Source: Amoeboaphelidium protococcarum (taxonomy: Eukaryota > Aphelidiomycota > Aphelidea). Taken from it: DNA of 64,000 bases. Each line of letters begins with the position of its first letter. Within the stretch, counting starts at the first letter, position 1. A model generated the notes under the pieces. That model did no database searches, was not told the origin of the DNA, and worked only from the letters and a program-made list of their open reading frames with translations. Position numbers and translations under genes: made by a program. The stretch is taken from assembly GCA_023515745.1 (NCBI GenBank), contig JALECJ010000007.1:1-64000 (forward strand). Direction: 5' to 3'. Of the stretch, positions 58,611-64,000 are shown piece after piece.

Positions 58611-58784
58611 ATTAAATTCCCCTTTGATATCTTGATACAACTACAAAAGTTGGTCGCCATAATTGCTCTATTACAAAGTCATTGCATAAAGATCAAGATT
58701 TCCCCGCGTGTACAGTGGATTCCTTTAGGGAGGCGATTCACCGCGAATCTCATTTCTCTTCCTCTCAATTCCGCTGTTGAAGAA

Positions 58785-60281
58785 ATGACAGTTGAAATTG
58801 ACGAGACATTATCAATATTAGGTGCAGGAGAAGATATGTGGTATGATGGCTTGGATTAAACAACAGTGAGAGTTAATATGAATAAATTACCTCCATCTAG
58901 GGATCACAATCGGCGCGCATATGATGAACGAGTGAATTTCTGGTACAAGGTGATAAAGTAGTACTAGTAATAGTAGTTGACGAAGGAGTAGTGTTCAGCT
59001 AAGTCGCTTCTTACATTACCGCATACAGCTGATTTATAGCGGATATTCATGTATAAAGATAGTATAGTATAACACTCGATGAATGATATAATTCAAGAGC
59101 TATAGAAATAGCGAAAGTTGGTATCAAACGATTCAGTATTAGATCCTCAATTGGCTCAATTGCTGCATTCAGACTCCAATTAATTATATTCTTCTTCTTC
59201 TGGTTGGCTCTCGTGGTCCTTCTCTATGGCGTCTCATTTACTCAGCTTGGCTTTCAGTTCTCTTACTGGCAGCATTCAGTCTCATCCATCTTCTAATGCT
59301 GGTTATGAACACTCACATTCTGGTCTCTTGATTAAAGAAGTATTCGATAATGCTCAGAGTCGTATATAGTCCTCACTCGCTCAGTTCCAATCAAGTAATG
59401 TTGACTCTGTATTGTCGTTATAAGAATTTCAGGCTATCGTTTAGTTAGTATATCCATCTTTAAATAGTCTTGAAGATACTCTATTATTGCTGAGTGGACT
59501 TAAGCGGAGTAAAATCGTAAATTTCGAGGTTCTACACGCGTAAAATGTCCTCATTAAAGTTCTACCTTCTGTTTTGTAAAAGTCAACTTCAATCCATATC
59601 ACCGATGCAGATAAGGGAATATACGTGGTCAAGTAAGCTGTTCACTTGGTGGAAAAGTAGAAAGAAAATGTATAGTCAAAAATTCAGATTTATGAAAGTT
59701 AGATTAAATCCTCTCTTTTACGCGGTAATCGATAAATGGCTATCCTGTTACTGAAGCAGAAGAAAGTGCTGGAATAGACTGCCATCAAATAGACAGAGAA
59801 GCTTCACAATCTCTAAATTGTATTGATGAATATCCAGACGGCGGCTAATGATGTGGCAATCGTGAACGCGTTAAAGAGTGGCAATGATGCTTTAAAGTCC
59901 ATCATGAGGTAGAGTGATTTGAACATTGACAGTGTGGACCGCGTTATGGATGAGATTAATGAACTCAGCCAAGATTTGAATGAAATTGACACTGCCATCT
60001 CTCAACAGCCCTCTGGTGTAATGCAAGACATGGACGATGATGAGTTAATGGCAGAGTTGGACTAGTTGTTACTTGAAGAAGAAAAAGAATAAGATTAGCG
60101 CTTGGTCGAGAATCGAAATTAGCAAAAGATTGCCGGAGATAGAGCGCAAGAGGAGCACCGCGTGTAACAATAGTTGTAACAGGTTTCCAGTGCTTAATCT
60201 GTCCCGCAAGGTGTTGGTATTAAAAGCGATTCAGACTCGGTGGCGATTGAGAGTCATGCTTCTAGGATGCTTAGTGAATGA
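58785..60281 (+). CDS. CHMP7: CHMP7-like ESCRT-III protein, 498 aa
   Basis: The frame runs from ATG 58785 to TGA 60279-60281. CHMP7 recruits ESCRT-III to the nuclear envelope. The N-terminal half (FWYKVIKQYQQQQLTKEQ ... LSLQEFQAIVQLV) has the length and helical content of the CHMP7 winged-helix region. The C-terminal half is an Snf7 domain: LLRGNRQMAILLLKQKKVLE, LMNIQTAANDVAIVNALKSG, NIDSVDRVMDEINELSQDL, EIDTAIS and MDDDELMAELDQLLLEE (the acidic MIM-like helix). Coding-like sequence (PRVQWIPLGRRFTANLIS) precedes the ATG in frame without another ATG, so an upstream exon or non-ATG start is possible. Confidence 0.8.
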
Positions 60282-60978
60282 TTTCATTATGATGAATTCC
60301 ACTTGTTAATTTTGAGTTTACCCCATGTTTCATTTTGTACACAGACTTTACATGTGTGAGCTCTAGTATTGTTGAGAACGAGAAACAGTGTTAGTCGATG
60401 AAAGGTGTTTAACTCTTGTCCGAACCTGAGATATGATCTTGGAGCGGTAATAATCATTTAATGAAGTTAAAAAAATACATAGAAATGTTAAGAGTAAAAT
60501 TCTACATTTAATGATACTATTTTTCTGGTCAAATGTTGTATCTATGCATAAAAAACGTGATATAACGCACAAGATTGAGCCAAAGTGTCAATTACCGAAA
60601 ATATCCGCGGATACCGATTGCCGATTGACACTTGGCCGATCTGAAACTTTTGAGCACAACGCAATGACCTCTTTATGACAATATCTGGTATAGGTTTGAT
60701 ATTTAGTATGAGTTTATTTATTTTATTGATTAAAGAAGTTTTACGAAATACAAATACTGAAAGTAATTCTTTATAATACAATCCTGAAGCCTGTTTAGGT
60801 GTTATACTTACTTACTTCTCTTACCAAGACGGCAACGCGTTACGCTGAGATTTAGACGAGACGCGGTTTCCTTCAGCCAGTTATCAACGGAGGATTCCAG
60901 TAATATTGAGTTGCTTGTTTCCAGCTTCTGATTGTAATCTGCAGAAAAGCCGATAAAACACAAAGTCATTCAAATAAT
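60282..60978. promoter_or_regulatory. Intergenic region with an imperfect inverted repeat
   Basis: The gap between CHMP7 and ESA1 is 697 bp. It contains GTGTCAA (60585-60591) and its inverse TTGACAC (60625-60631) around the perfect palindrome TATCCGCGGATA (60602-60613). A minus frame across it (60542-60781) is open but has no recognised motif. Otherwise AT-rich. Confidence 0.5.
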
Positions 60979-62364
<1,386 letters not shown>

Positions 62365-62485
62365 TGATATCATGTTATATATCTACTACTGTTCTAATAA
62401 ACTCGGATTGTTTTGACTAAAACTATCATTCATTCTCTCTTCATCATCATTAAAAAAGTCATCATGTGTGCACCAACTATAATAA

Positions 62486-64000
62486 TCACTTCTTTTTGCC
62501 CTTCTTTGACTTCTCTGCCTGATTTCTCTTCAGCCATTAATCTTTCAAAAACGCCCTCAATACCACTGGGCCACCGGACAGTACATTATTTGGGAACCCC
62601 ATCAATGGATTGTTGGTCAAGTCAAAAGTCACTAGATTCACCATGGTATACAGTTCCAGGGGAATAGACTGCAGATTATTGTGCGACAAGTCCAACCTGG
62701 TCATTGTCTATATAGAGCACAATTCAGGAGGCAATTGAGTGATGGCATTAGATCTAGCCTCCAGACTTTGCAACTTTGTCAGATTACTACATTAGCCGAA
62801 ATATAAAGATTATATAGTATGTACTTAAGAGGCATGAAGTAGTGATTACCATATAGTTGCTGGAATACTCTCGAGTTTGTTGTTGTTCATAAACATTTTC
62901 TCGACTCCAACTAGATATCCAATCTCATCAGTGATGTTGTAAATCAGGTTAGAACTTATGTCCAGCTCAGCTATATTCTACAAATCCAACAAAGCCTCTG
63001 GAATCTACTCCAATCTATTACTTCTACACAGAGGGAGCTTGTAATGATAGTATACATACGTAGGAATATTGATAATATATCAGAATAAAGTGACACTTAC
63101 CCAAGATAAAGTCTCTGTAGAGATCGCAAGTTCTTAAAACTCTGAGGGAAGGAGGATACATTCAACTAATTCTTTCTCAAATCCAAGTGCACTAGGTTGG
63201 ATAGATATCCAATCTCTTCTGGAATCTAGGAAATGGAGCAATTCTACCAATCCAATCTTTTCAACTGTGTCAAATTACCAATAGATTCTACACTTAATAC
63301 AATACGATAATATAGTCAGTACAATGAAGTCGTATCAAGATAAGCTTACATGGAATAGCATCAATCTGAGGATTATCACGGACGGAAAAGTCCAACATCA
63401 TTGTCCAATTTCTCACCAAGTTCACTGGTAAAAAGTCAACCTTGATGTCCTGCATGACCATTCTTTTCAAATTTATACAGTTGGCCAGAGAAGGCGGTAG
63501 CTGAGACAGTTGCTTATTACGGGAGATATCAAAATCTTCGATACGAGTCAGCAGACCAATCTTATCGGGAAGCTGAGAGATTGCATTAGATTGGATCCAC
63601 AATCTGGTCAATCTCTCCAATAGACAAATCTCATCTGGCAATCTTGGTAGAAGATTATCACTCAAATCCAGTTCTCTAATATACTTTAGCTTCGTAATCT
63701 CCTGGCCTATATGCTTGATCTTATTGCTCTATATATTGAGTATTTCTAGTCCGATAAGACTAAGCACACAATCAGGTATCAACTTGAAGTCATTGTGATG
63801 CAGATCCAGCTATCTCAGACTTGTCAACTGGGCCACTTCCATCGGCAACTCTTCCAACTGATTTCCACTCAGATCCAAACGCAAAATATTGGTCAATTAC
63901 GAAATCATTGGAGTCATTGGAGAGTAGAATAGGCGATTATTAGACAACAAAATGTGAGTGAGCTAGTTCATCTTACACAGATCAGGTGGGAAGTGATTGA
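62486..64000 (-). CDS. Leucine-rich repeat protein (SHOC2/LRRC40-like), partial
   Basis: The gene runs off the right edge; only the C-terminal part is present, ending at TGA 62486-62488. Introns of 62-63 nt are visible at 63288-63349, 63038-63100 and 62787-62849 (GTAAG/GTAAT...AG). Exons encode 22-24-residue LRRs (RLTRLWIQSNAISQLPDKIG, EIGYLSNLVHLDLRKN, LTRLDLSHNNLQSIPLELY) and an LRRC40-like ending (LTNNPLMGFPNNVLSGGPVV) with a lysine-rich tail (KSKKGKKK). These proteins scaffold signalling or phosphatase complexes. The N-terminus and any extra domain lie outside the window. Confidence 0.85.

Overview
The window is a gene-dense piece of a eukaryotic nuclear genome that reads UAA and UAG as glutamine and appears to use UGA as its only ordinary stop. 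Read with the standard code, almost every gene breaks into fragments. Read with UAR = Gln, long intact proteins appear that end in TGA. The clearest proofs are invariant Gln positions: succinate dehydrogenase flavoprotein has TAG in the HTVAAQGG FAD motif and TAA in MEFVQFHP, and XPD/Rad3 has TAG in its N-terminal YPEQ.

The gene content points to the fungal side of the opisthokonts rather than to ciliates. It includes a division-2 chitin synthase (cytochrome-b5-like segment, EDR, QRRRW and the DDFSWG tail), PET127, SHE9/MDM33, a CBP4/UQCC3-like bc1 assembly factor, GPI1 and a secreted protein with a GPI-anchor-like tail. An aphelid, rozellid or early-diverging fungal lineage with a ciliate-type code is my inference; the species cannot be named from the window. 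Introns are few, GT-AG, mostly 38-75 nt, and intergenic gaps are often 40-300 bp.

Layout. 0-5.6 kb: transposon remnants (piggyBac C-terminus, a DDE-like fragment) and poorly resolved or decayed coding sequence. 5.6-10.5 kb: small helical and mitochondrial-looking proteins, a DUF202 membrane protein, GPI1 and a 94-aa membrane protein. 11-16.2 kb: an ACAP-type ArfGAP converging on a type III glutamine synthetase. 18.3-23 kb: RAD3/XPD converging on TFIIF-beta, then a secreted Gly/Ser-rich protein. 23.4-32.7 kb: a run of minus-strand genes (URI1/Bud27, SHE9, eIF2B-beta, an FHIP/RAI16 protein, a coiled-coil protein). 33.3-44.2 kb: plus-strand chitin synthase, PET127 with a triplicated 3' end, a Trp-rich helical protein, and two F-box-like paralogues, one carrying in-frame TGAs. 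44.5-54.8 kb: a family of secreted Thr/Pro-rich proteins (one with a bacterial-type calcium-binding domain) interleaved with a lipase, a bc1 assembly factor, a zinc-finger protein and SDH1. 54.9-64 kb: a TMCO3-like antiporter, a helical-repeat protein, CHMP7, ESA1, and an LRR protein running off the right edge.

Functional links that can be read: RAD3 and TFIIF-beta both act in RNA polymerase II initiation. GPI1 starts GPI-anchor synthesis, which the 22.4-kb protein would use. Chitin synthase and the Thr/Pro-rich proteins suggest an active cell surface. SDH1, PET127, SHE9 and the CBP4-like protein are mitochondrial. All names rest on motif recognition by eye; no database search was possible.
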